Notes: generated by a model not told the origin, from the sequence alone. A stretch of 64,000 nucleotides of DNA from Phylloscopus collybita (GCA_027886175.1 JAJNNQ010000078.1:372001-436000), one strand, 5' to 3'; counted from the first letter of the stretch, positions 1-12,602 are shown. Translations and numbers: made by a program.

Positions 1-784
1 CAAATGCCTGTTTGGGCACACAGGAAACACCTGCAGCTCTGTCTCTCAGCATACTGCAAATTTCAGCCTCCCTTATGCAGCAAAAGGAAAATTTTGGTGG
101 TGAAATAAGAAGAGGGAGAAATTCCATCCCTGTGATAGCCCTCTGCTCATTTGGATACTCAGGTCAATGCATTCATGGTGTGCCCATCCTAGAAAGTGCC
201 AGGAAACAAAGGGGTGGTTTTGGCAGGCTCTGCACATCACCAGGCTTCAGCTTGGTGACATGGAGAAAGTGCCTTGGCTTAGGAAGGAAATATGGTCCCT
301 GAGTGTTTCAGAAGCACTGCACAAGAAGCACAAGAGACTCTGTGGCCTTCACACCCTCATGTCCATGTTCCAGACAAGTTTCCCTGTGAGAAGAATGGGG
401 GTGCACTTCTTGTCTCCAAACCACTGCTTTAGAAACTCTGTTGGGTTTGGGTTTGTTTCCTCCAATTCAGGAAAGATGACACCAATTCTAAGGTGCTTGT
501 TTCCTGTTGGCAGGGCCATCTCCACAGCCAAAAGAGCTGGAACAACTTCTAAGCCAAAGAAAAATGTTGCCTGAGCATGGAGATTGTTTGCGTGGGGTGA
601 GGCTGGAGTTCCCCCAGTGGTGCACCCAAACCTACAGCAGATGCTGATGTGCTGCAGGGACATTTTCCAAACGGGACCGTGGTGGCAGCAGTTCCAGCAG
701 ATGGCAATGGGATTTTGTCCAAGGGCACCCAGAAGGTGGGAGAGGTGAGAAAGACAGCGGGACCAGAGAGCATTGACACCTTAC

Positions 785-3700
785 CGAGACAGGACTTTCA
801 CTCTGGTAGGGAACTTCCTGCTCCACCATCTCAATGCCCACAATGCCAAATGACCAAATGTCCACTTTGGGGCCATAGGGTTGACCTCTGACCACTTCAG
901 GCGCCATCCACCAAGCAGTCCCAATCACTGAGCTGCGTCTGCTCTGCTCAGGGGTGAGTTGAGCAGAGAGGCCAAAATCAGCTGGGGAGAAAGCAAAAGA
1001 CTGGTTTGAGTTGCAGACTGTGCAATTACGAAAGCAAGCAAAGGAATTGCCCAGTGTAAGTTTGGGAAGTGCTGTTGAATCTCCTGGACAACTGTCCCTG
1101 CTCTGTTTCCTCAGGACTTTAGCCAAGGCAATATGGCTTTGGCTACTTCAAAAATCCCCCCATTTTTGACACTGCCTCCAGCAGTGGCTTTTGTTCCCCT
1201 GAAGCTTTGCACTTGTAGCTCCCTCCCTTGGGAAGGGACACACAGAGAGCACAGCCACTCTGGACTGCTTGTTCCTTGCCATACCCCTGTGCACGTGGGA
1301 ACCATGTGGTCAGCTCACAGCAGGGCTCCCTGCACTGCCACCAGCACCATTTTTGGGGGGCTGGCAGTCACTCCAAAGCAGCCCCACACCCCCCATGTCC
1401 CTGGAACGCTGCACCTGACCAAGAATGTACTGACCCAGCTTGACAGAGCCATCGGTTCTGAGGAGGATGTTGAGGCTCTTCACATCCCGGTGCAGCACAT
1501 GGTTGGAGTGGAGAAAAGCCAGTCCTTGCAGGCACTGAGACAGAAAAGAGAAACAGGAGGGCAAAAAGCAGCGATGTGATTTCATCACACCAGAAAGGAA
1601 ACACCTCTCAAAGGTTCCCTCTCCAGGGGAATGGGCAGTAATGGCAGGACACAGTGCCATGGAGAGCAGGAGCTTGCTGCTCCTACACCAGCAGAGCAGC
1701 ACCTTCCTAAAGAAAGGCAGGTCAGCTTTGCAAAGAGCAACAGCAACTGCTCTTGTAGACTCTCCCCTGCAAACCAGCTACAAGGACTGCTGCTGCAGTG
1801 CATGTGCTCAGAAGTCAAGAGCACTTTGGCTGCACTGCTGACCTTTCCAGCTGAGCACTGAGAGAAGTGAGTCTCTCTTTTTCCTTTGCTGTTTGTTTCA
1901 AATGCTGCCACCACCACCTTTGCTTTCACAGGCAAGGAATGCAGTGCAGACAGGCCAAAGTTTAGGGAGGCAAGATGGAGAAGAGCAAATCCAAGAGACA
2001 GAGTGAGAATGCAACAGCAGCAGATAAGAGCACAAGAACAGAGTGCAGTGGGTGCAGGGGCACTGGCAGGCAGTTCACTTGAGATGCTCCTGCTTGCCCA
2101 GAGCATGGCAGCAACACAGAAACAAAGGGTGGCACATGGAATTGCTCTTGTTCTGAGCCCTTTTCCCAGACAGTCCTGCCCAAGCCCTGGGAAGCACAGG
2201 TGGGATCCCTCACCTCCCTGCTGAGAGCTGCAATCTCATCTTCAGACATGTTGGTCTCTCTGATGACATCATTCAGAGTGCCTCCATCCATGTATTCCAT
2301 CACCAGCCAGAGTTCCCCGTGCACAAGGTAGCTGAAAGAAGGAAACAAGGCCCTGCAGATGAACAGGCATGGCTACATTGGCTTTGTGCTTGATCCTTGT
2401 TTCTGGGCCCCTTTGTGACAAGGACAGAATTAAAGGAATAGACATTCCCTCTAGGCTGTGCCTTGTTTGCAGTCTGTGCAGTCTCAAGGAGAATGGCAGA
2501 GCTGTGAAAAAGGAGATGTCTCTGATGGCCAGCAAGGGAAAAGTGCAGTTTAGGAAAAGCCAAGATAAGAAACCTGTCATGTGTGGTATTTCTGGAAATA
2601 AGCACCTGGTGTTCCTGGCATGGACAGCCATGGAAAAGAGGGTCAACAACCCAAGGGAAATCCTCTCTAGGATGGTTGATCAGCGTTGGAAGAGGCTTTA
2701 AAAAATCAATCCTGAGACAACATGGGGGCAGTGACTTTAAAGGGTATTGACTCACTGTGGTGGGGTTGATCCAGGTTTCTGAACCATTTTCCAACCATGT
2801 GTTGGAAAGCCAGGGAAGACTCATGCAGACAAAATGCACTCTCTTCCCAGCCATTGGGGATGAGTGGAGAAATAATCATGAACCAAGAATTACCAGCTCT
2901 CTTCTCTGCCAGTGTCCCAAGTGGGTTTTTAACCTTGCATGCTTTCAGTATGGAAACAAACATTTCTGGGATGAGACCATGAGCACTCACCTGTCTAAAT
3001 AATTCACAACACAGGGACTCCTGTTCCTCCTCATGACTGTGATTTCATTAAGGATTCCTTGCTTCCTCCTCACTCGCTGAAGATCTATTTTCTTGATGGC
3101 CACCTGAAATGACATTGAAAATCGGTCACTTTAGCAGTTGGTGGCACGAGACCACAGCACACAGGGAGCGAGTGATTTTGCAATGACACAGGGGAGCCAA
3201 AGTGCCAAAGTGCCTTGTGCTCAGACAAAGGAGTAATAAGGAACTGACATCCCAACAGCCCATTTCTCTGCTCCTTTGGGGAACCCATGCCTTGCTACTC
3301 TGTGGATACACCTTGGGCTCTAAGCAGGGCTTAGGGCTTTCAGGGATGCCTTGCAGATCTCTCCCCACGTGCAGTTCCCAAGTCAACAACCTGCAGCACT
3401 GCAGGTGGCTGAGGAACTGCCAGGAACATTCAGATGGATTTGCTGGCAGCCAGAAATGAGAACTCAGGACTCTGAAGCCGTAGCCCCAGAGAGCAGTGAG
3501 ATGCTCTAAGGCACCACCTTTGGTGGAGCAATTGAGAGCCAGGGAGAGCGTCCTTCTCTGCAAGGAACCGCTGCCCTCCTTGCCTTCCTTCTGGCAGCTG
3601 GGAAGGACAAAGCCTGTCCCAAATGCACTTGGCAGGCTGGCAGCAGTCTGTGCTCCTGGTGCCTTTGCAGCACAGCTCTGCCCACAGCTCCAGCCACAGC

Positions 3701-6700
3701 TGAGACAAGAGAGGAAAGCCCTGGAGAGCAGCAGGACCTGCAGGGGCTGTTGACATTTACCTCTGCTCCTGTGGCAGTGTCGACCGCTCTGCTGACAACT
3801 CCAAAGCCCCTGGAAACAAAAGAGCAGCAAAGGAAGGAGAAGCCATTCAGATCTTGGAGGGAAAGCCAGCCCAGCCAGGAGATGTCTGCTGGAAATGCCT
3901 CAAAGCTGCAGCAGGCAGGAGGGCTCTGCCAGAAGGCAGATGATGCATTTTCCTCTCAAGTGCAGGGGCACTGGGCCTGTTCCTGAAGCACTGGGCTTTA
4001 CTGCCTCAGCTCAAAAGGCCACTTGATTCTTTCATCAAGGATTTCAGTTTCTAAACTGGGCCCTTTTTATCCTGATCACAGACTATTTCCTGCAGCAAAC
4101 TCTTGGGAAGAAATGTTCCTGAGAACCGTTATCTCACTGCTGTGATAGGGGGTAGGTTGCTGTTTCTGGCAATGCAATGGAAGTGTCTTGGACAATGCCT
4201 TCTGAGCACACTTACAAATTCTGGCTGGTACTGAGAGATGGGGCAGCCTAACCCCAGTGTCTGAGGATGTTTGCAGCTTGTCTGGCTTCACACTTGGCAG
4301 ATATTCCAGCAGCAAATCACCTGCCCCATGATTGTGTAGGAGTAACTGTGCTTGGACTCACCCGCTGCCAAGATTTTCCAGTTCAATGTATTTCCTCAGG
4401 GGATTTCCCCTGCTCACCATTTGCCCTGAGGGAAACAAAATGCAAGATGCTCACTTGAAAGCAGAGATTCCACCATCCAAGAGACACAAAAGGCAGCCCC
4501 ACTGTCTGGGGCTCTGAGCCCTTTGTGGCCAGCTGGGTAACAACAACAACCACTGCAACCACAACCAGACAGGCAGCTCTGCAGGCCAAGCAGGCCAGCA
4601 CAGAGACTGATTTTCTACAGTGCTTGGAAGAGATCTTTGATAGAAAACAAAGCACAGGGAGATGCATTCCCAGGAGAGGAGGGCATCTTCTCCACCTGGC
4701 AGTGGAGAAGAATATTTTTCTGCAGTTTTAAGGTCTATCCTAGCCAAACCTAAAAACTCAAACTATTGTTTCAGGTCCTTGCTTGCTGTACTCTTGTAAC
4801 TTCTCCTACTTTCAAGCTTTGCAGTTGCAGCTAATTCCAACTTTTTTTACTCTTTCTCCTTCTGGGGTCTGCTTTCACACCTTTCTGAAAGCCTTCTTAC
4901 CTCAGACACATCTTTATAAGAACAAGCTAGGATATTAAATACAGATTGCTATAAAATATCTGGTTTTTCATTGGAGGAACAGAACAACCACCTCTTTCTC
5001 TCTGTTCCTGCTGTCACCTGATGTTCGTTCAAAGGAGTTCTCACTGACAAAAATATAATATTCTCATAAAAAACCTATAGAGGTAGTAGTGGTAACAAGA
5101 GCAGTCATAAAAATGACACCAGTAAGACACATGGGGCAGAAGAGCTCCTTCAGGATGGAGAAAAAATCTCTACCCAAAAAAATCCAGAAAAAGCCCCAAA
5201 CTGAAAACAAAACCACAACCAAAAGACAAAGCACCAAACCCAATCAATTTCTGTGAAGTCTTTTTGCTCTGGTGCCTGGTGAGAAGTCAGGAGTCTAAGG
5301 AGAATTTAGGCAGCTAACCATTCTCTCCAGTTTGGCCACTGGCACACAGGACTTGCCCAGATCATTTGCTGGGTCACAGCCTTGTGCTGGTGCCAGAACA
5401 ATCCCTGCTTCTGCCCGGAGCAGATGGGGGAGCTCAGGCAAACCCAAGCACATCCAAGCTGCCCTCAGAGGCAGCAGGAACAGCCAGAGCACTCTCTTGC
5501 TGCCTTGGAGCACAGCATTTCCTGTGGGGACTCCTCAGTGTCCCTGTGACACCAGGCTGAGGAGGATCATTGGGTGCAGCTCTGCTGACACGAGCACACA
5601 ATGCACTGCCCCTCAGAGAAGAAAGACACCAGACGTACTCAGGAGCTGCAGGGAGTCATCCTCCATCTGCTGGTGCTGAGCAGCAGCTCTGCCAGGGCTG
5701 GAAATGAACAAACTGCCCGGGCTCCACTTCCCACGTTGGGCAGCAAAGGCTCCTTTAGGTGACACTGCTGCTGCTGCTGCTGCAGGTTCAACAGAAGAGC
5801 CTGGGTAGATCTGAGACAACAAAGGAGTTTGTGTCAGAAAAGTGGCTGCAGAGATGAGCCCCAGATCCCATTGCAAATGCAAGCCCTTAGGAAGATGCTG
5901 CAGCCACATGCAGGGCTCTGCCAGGGGTTTTTCCTAATCTCCACTTCCCAGACTGGATGGGTCAAACCCAAAGGTTGGTTTTACTCGAGCTCATGGCCAG
6001 ATTCATTTCCCACTTTCTCCAAACTCCATTGTCATGGATTTTCTGAAGGTTGACTGCCAAAATGACCCTTCCAGTTTCTCCCAAGGACTCTTTTCCCCCT
6101 CCCAGGGCTGCAGACACACTTGCAGCTCCTTGTTCAGATGTTCTACCTCCTCCCACGGACTCCTCTTTTCCTCCATCTTCAGAAGAGGCTCAAGTGGCAG
6201 CACTTCTGCTTGGGACGGTTCCTGTGCCTCACAGGAATCTTGGGGCTCCTCGTTGCCAGTCCCTTGCTGGAAATCTTTGCAGGCTGCCAGGTAAGATGCC
6301 AACACTCCCACCTCAAGTCAAAGAGAGCAGAGCAGTCAGAGAGTACAGCTTGTCCCTGTCAGCCCAGAGTCACAGACTGTGAGCAAAGGGGGAGCTCCAG
6401 ATTCCCAATGGATACAGACAGCTTGTTTCAAGATCCATCTGGGTCACCGTGTGCACCTGCCAGAACACCTCCAGAAACAAGGAGAGCAGGAGCAGGCCAG
6501 CAGGAATGCATTCAGATGGCTGCTGGCCAAAAGGCCAAAGCAGCAGTTCCACTGCCCAGGGCAGCAGCTGAGACTCAGCAGAGCAGGAAGTGTCCTTGGG
6601 AGTGGCTGGGATGGACACTGGAGCAGGAGGGCACTCAGAGGCATCACCCCAGCCCCTGCTGCTCTGCAGGGCAAAGGCAAGAAGGGCAAAAGCACCACTC

Positions 6701-9453
6701 TGGGGACTGCAGTGGCTCTCGCGCTTTCACTCACTTTTTCTTCTAGAGCCTCTCGCTCCTCAAGGAGGAGATGGATTGTCAGTTGTCTTTGTCTTAGAAT
6801 TTTCATTTCTTCCTCCAGCCTCTTGTCTATTGCCTTGATCCTAGCCTGAGTTTCCTGCAGCTCTGCTTGCAGCTTCTCACCAGGTCTCTGTAAAGAACAA
6901 GAGAGAGAAGGATTCATGAGTGGGGTGGCTGCCACTCCCCCACTCACCTGGTTTTGTTGGTTGCTCCTCTGCTGCTGGAGATTCCAGGGATCTTGAGTTC
7001 CTCTCATGTCTTCCCTGCTCCTCCTCTTCACTGCCACGATGTCACTGGGAGCTTTGGGCAGCTCTGCTTGTGCCTCTGCCTCGATGTTCTGGACACACAA
7101 ATGCAGAGCAAGTGACTGGGAGCTGCCAGCAGGCTCAGCTTTTCCTCTTTCAGCCTCCAAATCACATTCATTCAGCCACTTCTTTCTGCTTCCCTGCCCC
7201 CCTCTGCTTCCACTGGAGCCCTGCTGTCCCAGTGCTGATCTCTGGGGATTACAAGGCTCTGTGCTTCCAGTGCCTGTGGCACTCCTGGCCTCCTCAGTCC
7301 CACGAGCTCCATTTTATGGAGCCCCTCTTCCTGCCCTTCACTCTGTCACCTGCCCAGCCAGGCTCACCTGCCCATTCTCCTGTGGCTCTTCCACCTGCTG
7401 CCTGAGCTGCTTTTCCCATTCTTGGGCTGGAAACAGCTCTCCCTGAACCTGGCACAGCTGCCCTGGCATCTCTGAGAAAGCAAGCTGCTCGTGCTCTCTC
7501 TCTAGAGGGACCTGCACAGGAAGCAGAGCAGATGAGTTTCAACTTCCCCCACAACATTTGTGGGCCAAGATTCCAAGGCTGCTGGGCTCACAGCAGATTC
7601 CCAAAGCGCTGTGCTGCTGCTGCTCTCCTGGGTCAGTCTCTGCCCATGGGGAGGCACGGGTTCCAAAGTGACCCTGGCAGGACAATCAGGCTCCATCTGG
7701 GCCTGAAGCTCCAGCAGCCTCTTAGGAAGCTGACAGGGAACGAGTCTTTTGCCCCACAAGAGAAGAGTGGCCCCCCACGGATTCATGGACAACACAATCA
7801 CCCCTCAGCAGCTTCTTAAAAGCCCAAAGACAGGTGGGCTCCGAGCACCTGTCAGCTCTGCTACTGACTGCTCTGCCTGCAGGGGCAAAAGAACAACCTG
7901 GCAACAGAGGCAGCAAAATCCCTGACTTCAACAGCAACTCCACGTCCCCAGGGTGTCTCTGAAATGCTCCCAGGTAAGCACAGCCAAGGAGCTCAGGGGG
8001 ACAAACCACCCCAAAGAGCTGCTGCTGTCAGATCAATACTTTTTGTGCCTGGAGCTGCTTGGCCAGTCTGTGCAGGGGGACAGGTGTCTCCAGCCCACAG
8101 TGTCCCCTCCGTGTCCCACCAGGCTGAGGGCAGGGTCTTTGAGATGCTCCCTCCTCTGCAGACAGGGAGCCTTCCTGCTCCAGGCTGGCCCCTCTCAGCA
8201 TCCCAGCCAGCTGGGGCCTGAACATGACAGGTCCAAGCCCATGGTCCAGGTGTCCCTGGCTGAGGGGAATGGCTGGGTCCTGGCAGGACTGCAGCACTCA
8301 GCATCCTCAGCCACCAACAGCAAGTGCTGGCTGCTCAGAAACTTGCAGCTCTGCCTTGCAGTGCAGACAGCCCCCTCCAGAAGTGGCACTTACTGTCCTG
8401 GAAAGGTCTGGCTGTGGTGTGACCACAGCTGGAGGGTTGGGGTCATTTGGCTCCTCTTGGGCCTCTTCTGCAGGAGCAGAGGGAGCCAGAGGAGAGTCTG
8501 CCCTTGGTTCTGTGCTCTGTGGACAGACAGGAGCCTGAGGCACATGCCATGACCTATCATTTATAACCTTATTTCTGTGCAGCTCTAGAACCAGCTCTAC
8601 TAAGGCACAAATCATCAGCTTTGACAGCAATGGGATTCTAGGTCACTCAGAGTCAATTCAAATGGGCTGATTCAAGTGTACTGCTAATTGCTCTGAATTG
8701 GATATTCCCCCCAGCTCCTACCAGGAAGCAACATTCTCTCTGCAGAACTGGGCTTTTAGTTCTTTTACAGCTCTGAAATGGAAAATTAGGAAATAGCCAG
8801 TGATGCCTTTGCTCTTGCTAGTGCAGACATGGAAATGGATTTTCTTTCAGCCTACTCAGCTTGCCCTCTACACTCTACTGCCACAGGCCAAGCTCACAGC
8901 TTGCTCCACAATTCTCAAACAGAGGGAACATCAAATTTTCCTTTCTCACTCACCTCAGGATCAGCACCTCTGAACACACGGCTCAGGTGACCTGCAGTGG
9001 GCAAGGGAAAATGAACCAGATTCCTTGAGAAAACTGGAGACAACCACAGCATTTTTAGAAGGTCTCCCAAGAAGGTCTCCCAGTCTACATTTTCCAAGTT
9101 GTCCTGCTTGTCTCAGTAAACAGAGGAAATGACAGACTCTGCTGCCACAGACCCTCCCATGGAGGGAACACAACCCCTGCAGGTTCCCTTGCAAATGCTG
9201 CCCACAGAGCCCTGGCTACAGACACCCCCTTTTTAGCTGAAAGCTAAAACAGGAGCTTTACCCAAGTGCCATCCAAATGGCCTTTCTGTTTCCAAATCAA
9301 CTCAGTCACTAAGAAAGAGCAGGAAGACATACAAAAGCCAGGTGAGATTCTGCCCAGGGAAAAGCTCTACTTACGTGTCAGGTGAGCCAGGAAATAACTG
9401 GAGTAGGCAACTCCATACACAGAGCAAACTGCAGCAGCCAGTGGCCCAATCAT
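785..9453 (-). CDS. PAK3L: PAK3-like Ser/Thr kinase gene, copy 1 (3' end outside window)
   Basis: Fourteen coding exons are in the window, in transcript order: 9375-9453, 8954-8991, 8394-8516, 7368-7511, 6948-7088, 6735-6887, 6120-6266, 5639-5810, 4362-4425, 3761-3809, 2991-3103, 2214-2331, 1435-1534, 785-981. They give 546 codons with matching phases and no stop. The exon at 6120-6266 has the weakest splice sites. The start is the ATG at 9453 in a good Kozak setting (GCCACCATGA). The N-terminus is hydrophobic ([10 protein letters not shown]...), followed by an acidic Pro-rich exon and four charged Gln/Glu-rich exons. The kinase domain shows the Gly loop (GSGGFG), VAIK, HRDVK, DFG and MAPE. 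The family phosphorylates Ser/Thr and normally acts downstream of Rac/Cdc42, but no CRIB motif is seen here. The last two exons (see copy 2) lie left of position 1. Confidence 0.9.
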
Positions 9454-9480
9454 GGTGGCAACTGCTGTGCAGGTTTGCAG

Positions 9481-9620
9481 ACTGTGCTCCAAGACTATGC
9501 TCTAAAACTAGGTTCTAACACTATGGTCTAAGACTATGCTCTAACACTATCCTCTAACACTAACACTATCTCTAACACTGTTCTCTAACACTATGATCTA
9601 TCACTATGCCCTAAGAATAA
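9481..9620. repeat. Minisatellite upstream of PAK3L copy 1 start
   Basis: Imperfect tandem array of a 12-14 base unit close to CTCTAACACTATG, about ten units. It begins only about 27 bases upstream of the kinase ATG, so it lies in the 5' UTR or core promoter. The matching array in copy 2 is 83 bases longer. Confidence 0.9.
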
Positions 9621-9743
9621 ACAAGATTCCTGTCAGTGTGCTGCTGCCCACTGACAAAAACCTCCAGCAGGAGGGTGAGCTCCTGCCCTGAGCAAACCAA
9701 GAGCTGCTCTGACACCACTGAGGCCGGGCGAGCAGCAAGGCAA

Positions 9744-9795
9744 CCTTGTGATGTCAGCACGAGGACGTGGCAACCGTGCCCTGACATCACAAAGG
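9744..9795. promoter_or_regulatory. Inverted repeat with two CRE/ATF-like sites
   Basis: The arms CCTTGTGATGTCAG (9744-9757) and CTGACATCACAAAGG (9781-9795) are near-perfect reverse complements. Each carries a CRE-like octamer (TGATGTCA at 9749, TGACATCA at 9782). It lies about 300 bases upstream of the PAK3-like ATG and is unchanged in copy 2 (52224-52275). A promoter role is inferred. Confidence 0.5.
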
Positions 9796-11982
9796 AAACG
9801 TTCTGCCCTGCTCTGTGAATTCATGCCGATGGATAAATTGATGTTTGTGTAGGCCTAGGCTGCATTTTGACCTCTGTCCGCCCTGGGCTGCCTTTTTCAC
9901 CCCTTGTTTTTCCCCCTGTGCCCCTGTGTCCCCTGTGCCTGTGCTGGGTCCGAGCTGGCGGCCGGGCCGGGCGGAGCAGCAGTTCCAGCCCCGGGTGTCC
10001 CTGGAGCGCTGGGAGCTGCCGGTGGCCCCAGGCCCTGTCCCCTGAGGAGCTGCTGAAGGACCCTGGGACAGAGGGGGCTGAGGGGGCTGAGGAGGCGCTG
10101 ACACTGCAGGGACAGTGACCTTGAGGTGCTGGGGGCACTGAGGGCTGTGGGGGAGCAGAGGGCCAGGGTGGCACGGAGGTGACAGGGCAGTGGCACGGGC
10201 TGAGGGGGTGGTGGGTCTAAGGGGATGGGATGGGTCAGAAGGGATTGAGTGGGGTGAGAGGACTGTGGGGGGCTGAAGAAACTAAAGGGGGCTGGGCGTT
10301 TGCTGAGGGGACGGTGAGGATGAGGGGATGGAGGAAGGCAGCAGGGAGCACAGAGGGCTCTGGGACTGCAGCTCTGCCAGGCCTTGAGAGCAATTCCAGA
10401 GCCTCCCCTTCTGCCACAGCTGCTCTGCAGAGCCTGAGGACAGGTGGAGACTGACAGGAGGCAGCAGGGAGAAGCTGAGGGCCAGCAGCTCCAGCAGTGA
10501 GCAGGGAGCTGCTGCTGCTGCTGCTGCTGGCAGGCGAGAGGCCGGGTGAGGCCGCAGGGCCGGGGGGGCAGGCTGGGGGTGAGGGTGGCGTGGGCTTTGG
10601 CCGTGGGCAGTGCCCGGCTGGGCAGGAGCAGCTTCTTGCTGTGAAGTTCCCTGGAGGAACTCCCAGGGCAGTTGCTGCCAGGATCAGCAGCAGCAGAAGG
10701 CAGCAGGATCTGCTCCTTTTCCTGGCTCTGTGTGCAGCTCCCAGGTTGGGATGGCCCTGCTCCCACAGAGCCCTTGCCCATGGAGGCTGCAGGGTGAAAG
10801 CAATCCCACTGCAGAGAGAGGCTTGGCAGCTGAAGTCCCCTGCCCTTGTGTTTTGGGCTTGAAGGGCTCTCCTGCCAAAGCACAGCAGGTAACCAGGGCT
10901 TTGGGAGGCAGAGCCTTTGGAGGGAAAGCAAGATCAGGCACTCACATGCCTGAGACTCCTTCAGCTCTCTGCTTTTGTAGAATGAGAAAGAAGCAAGCTG
11001 GGCAGAGAGAGGCACATGCAGCCCTTGGTGTCTAACAAGTCCTGTGGGAGAAGGAAAATAGGGAGCAACCTTGCCTTGTTTTCCATGGCCTGCGTCTTCT
11101 GCAGAGGAGACAATGGGATGGACAGGAGGGGAGGGATAACTGTGATAACCCAGTCTGCCTGGCTGTGCACTGACAGACTCTGTAGCAGCCAGCATTGTAG
11201 GAAATGCCAGATTGTTATTTAGCATCATGACATGCTGCTGCTTCATTGCAGAACTGCCTCAGCCTGGAGAAAATCTGCTGAATTTATTGTCAGTTGAAGT
11301 AGATGTGGTGAGAAACAGTGACACAGATTAAAACAGGTTTTCTAACCTCGTCACCCAGAGGGAATTTTGTGCTTTCTTCATTGTATGCACAACCTTTTTG
11401 AGCTGTTCTGTATCCTTCAGGGAGGTATCCACTGGTGACCAGAAAATAAAAGGGGGGATAAGGCATTCATTCTCTTTTAACACATATTTTCACTAAGCTG
11501 TAGCTTAAACTCAGTAAGGCCAAGGAGAGATTTCTTTAGTCATGCAGTGTGGAATAAATGGTGCAGGAACAGCCACAATCCAAGCTGTAAGAACAGCCTG
11601 TTCTTGGTCCTAACAGGACATGGTGTACAAGAAAGCACCACAATCCCAAAGATTCACCTCTTCTGTAAAAGCAGAATGGTTCCTGGTGTAAAAGCAGCAG
11701 GTGATGGAAATAACAAATGTCCCTGGGCTGGGGCAGAAGCCTGGGAGTCCAAGGCTTGGAAAAAGAGAGCTGGCAAAGGCAGCCCAAGGTGCAGGCAGGC
11801 ATTGGGCTGGAGGCAAGAGGGAGCTGGTGCTGCCAGCACGGGAAGGAGCTCCAGGCAGAGGAGCTGGCCGGCGGCAGGGAGTTTCCACTCACTCCCAGTT
11901 GCTCCCAGTAGCTTCCAACAGGATTCCCTGCTCAGAGCCACTCCCGGTCACCTCCAGCACGATTCCAGTCCCTGCGGGTCTG
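9796..11982. other. GC-rich intergenic stretch, no supported gene
   Basis: Contains a GC-rich part (about 9900-10650) with a CTG run near 10510-10535, then ordinary sequence. Open frames exist on both strands but none has a recognisable domain, a convincing start or splice structure. Their conservation in copy 2 only reflects the duplication. It may hold the 5' untranslated part of the kinase gene; no first exon could be fixed. Confidence 0.5.
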
Positions 11983-12026
11983 CCTGGCAACTGATGAGTC
12001 ATCAGCAACTCGCGCTCTGATTGGCT
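11983..12026 (+). promoter_or_regulatory. MHC class II type X1-X2-Y promoter module, copy 1
   Basis: An X1-like box CCTGGCAACTGATG (11983-11996) is followed directly by an X2-like AGTCATCA (11997-12004), a 12-base spacer, and an inverted CCAAT Y box CTGATTGGCT (12017-12026). This order and spacing match the established class II module bound by RFX, CREB-type factors and NF-Y and read by CIITA. X1 and X2 overlap a perfect palindrome TGATGAGTCATCA (11992-12004). The module points to the right, while the MHC class II exon 300 bases away is on the minus strand, so the two do not form one intact gene. Confidence 0.8.
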
Positions 12027-12079
12027 GAGAGGCGTCCGCTCCGCACACGGCCGGGATGGACACGGGGAGGGGAACTGGG

Positions 12080-12191
12080 AGAGACTGGGATGGACTGGGA
12101 TGGACTGGGATGGACTGGGACGGACTGGGATGGGCTGGGATGGACTGGAATGCATTGGGATGGACTGGGATGGACTGGGATGCACTGGGAG
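12080..12191. repeat. 10-bp minisatellite (TGGGATGGAC), copy 1
   Basis: About ten tandem units of TGGGATGGAC with a few variants. It lies where intron 2 of the minus-strand MHC class II beta remnant would be. The copy 2 array is about 51 bases (five units) shorter. Confidence 0.9.
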
Positions 12192-12332
12192 AGCCACGGG
12201 TGTCACTGGGAGGAACGGGAGGCCCCGGGGATGGGCCCAAGGAGGGCTGAGGTGATTCCCAGGGAGGTTTGAGGGGCTCCAGGGTCATTGCCAGGGCAGG
12301 GCCCGAGGGGACGCGCTCTGCCCCACGCTCAC

Positions 12333-12602
12333 CTCTGCGCTCCACCAGGAACGGGGCGGACAACTCGGAGTTGTGCCGGCAGTGCCTGTCCACCGCAGCC
12401 CGGCTGTGCTCCCTCCAGCCCGGCTCGCTGCTCCAGGAGCTGGAAACTTCTCCCCAGAGGAGGTGTCCCCCCCGTACAGCCCCACATCGCTGCCCAAGGG
12501 CAGGAGCTGCTCCCGGCTGGAGATGTTCCTCTCCACCAACCTCACCCGCTCGGTGCCCTTAATGCAGTGACAGCCGGACCGAACCATCTCCTGGAACAGC
12601 CC
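12333..12602 (-). pseudogene. MHC class II beta chain exon 2 remnant, copy 1
   Basis: The minus strand encodes most of a beta-1 (peptide-binding) domain. In order: LFQEMVRSGC, GTERVRLVERN, REQLLPLGSDVGLYGGDT, then, after a frame change near the GEKF codons, a segment ending DRHCRHNSELSAPFLVERR and a proper donor (GTGAGC) below 12333. Both domain cysteines (SGC and CRHN) remain and the length (about 270 bases) is that of a normal exon 2. The frame break makes it a pseudogene. No exon 1, 3 or 4 is seen. An LTR begins only about 15 bases upstream of the exon, inside what was intron 1. The normal protein presents peptides to CD4 T cells. Confidence 0.85.

Noticed and set aside
4450..4740. Hydrophobic minus-strand ORF (Val-rich, membrane-like) next to a kinase exon, also present in copy 2
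   Set aside because: The exons on either side (5639-5810 and 4362-4425) join in frame with each other and match PAK sequence across the joint. Using this ORF would need an intron of about 32 bases.
10497..10862. Plus-strand ORF beginning with a poly-Leu run, resembling a signal peptide
   Set aside because: It has no ATG at the start, the Leu run is a CTG repeat, and no domain follows. Presence in copy 2 is explained by duplication.
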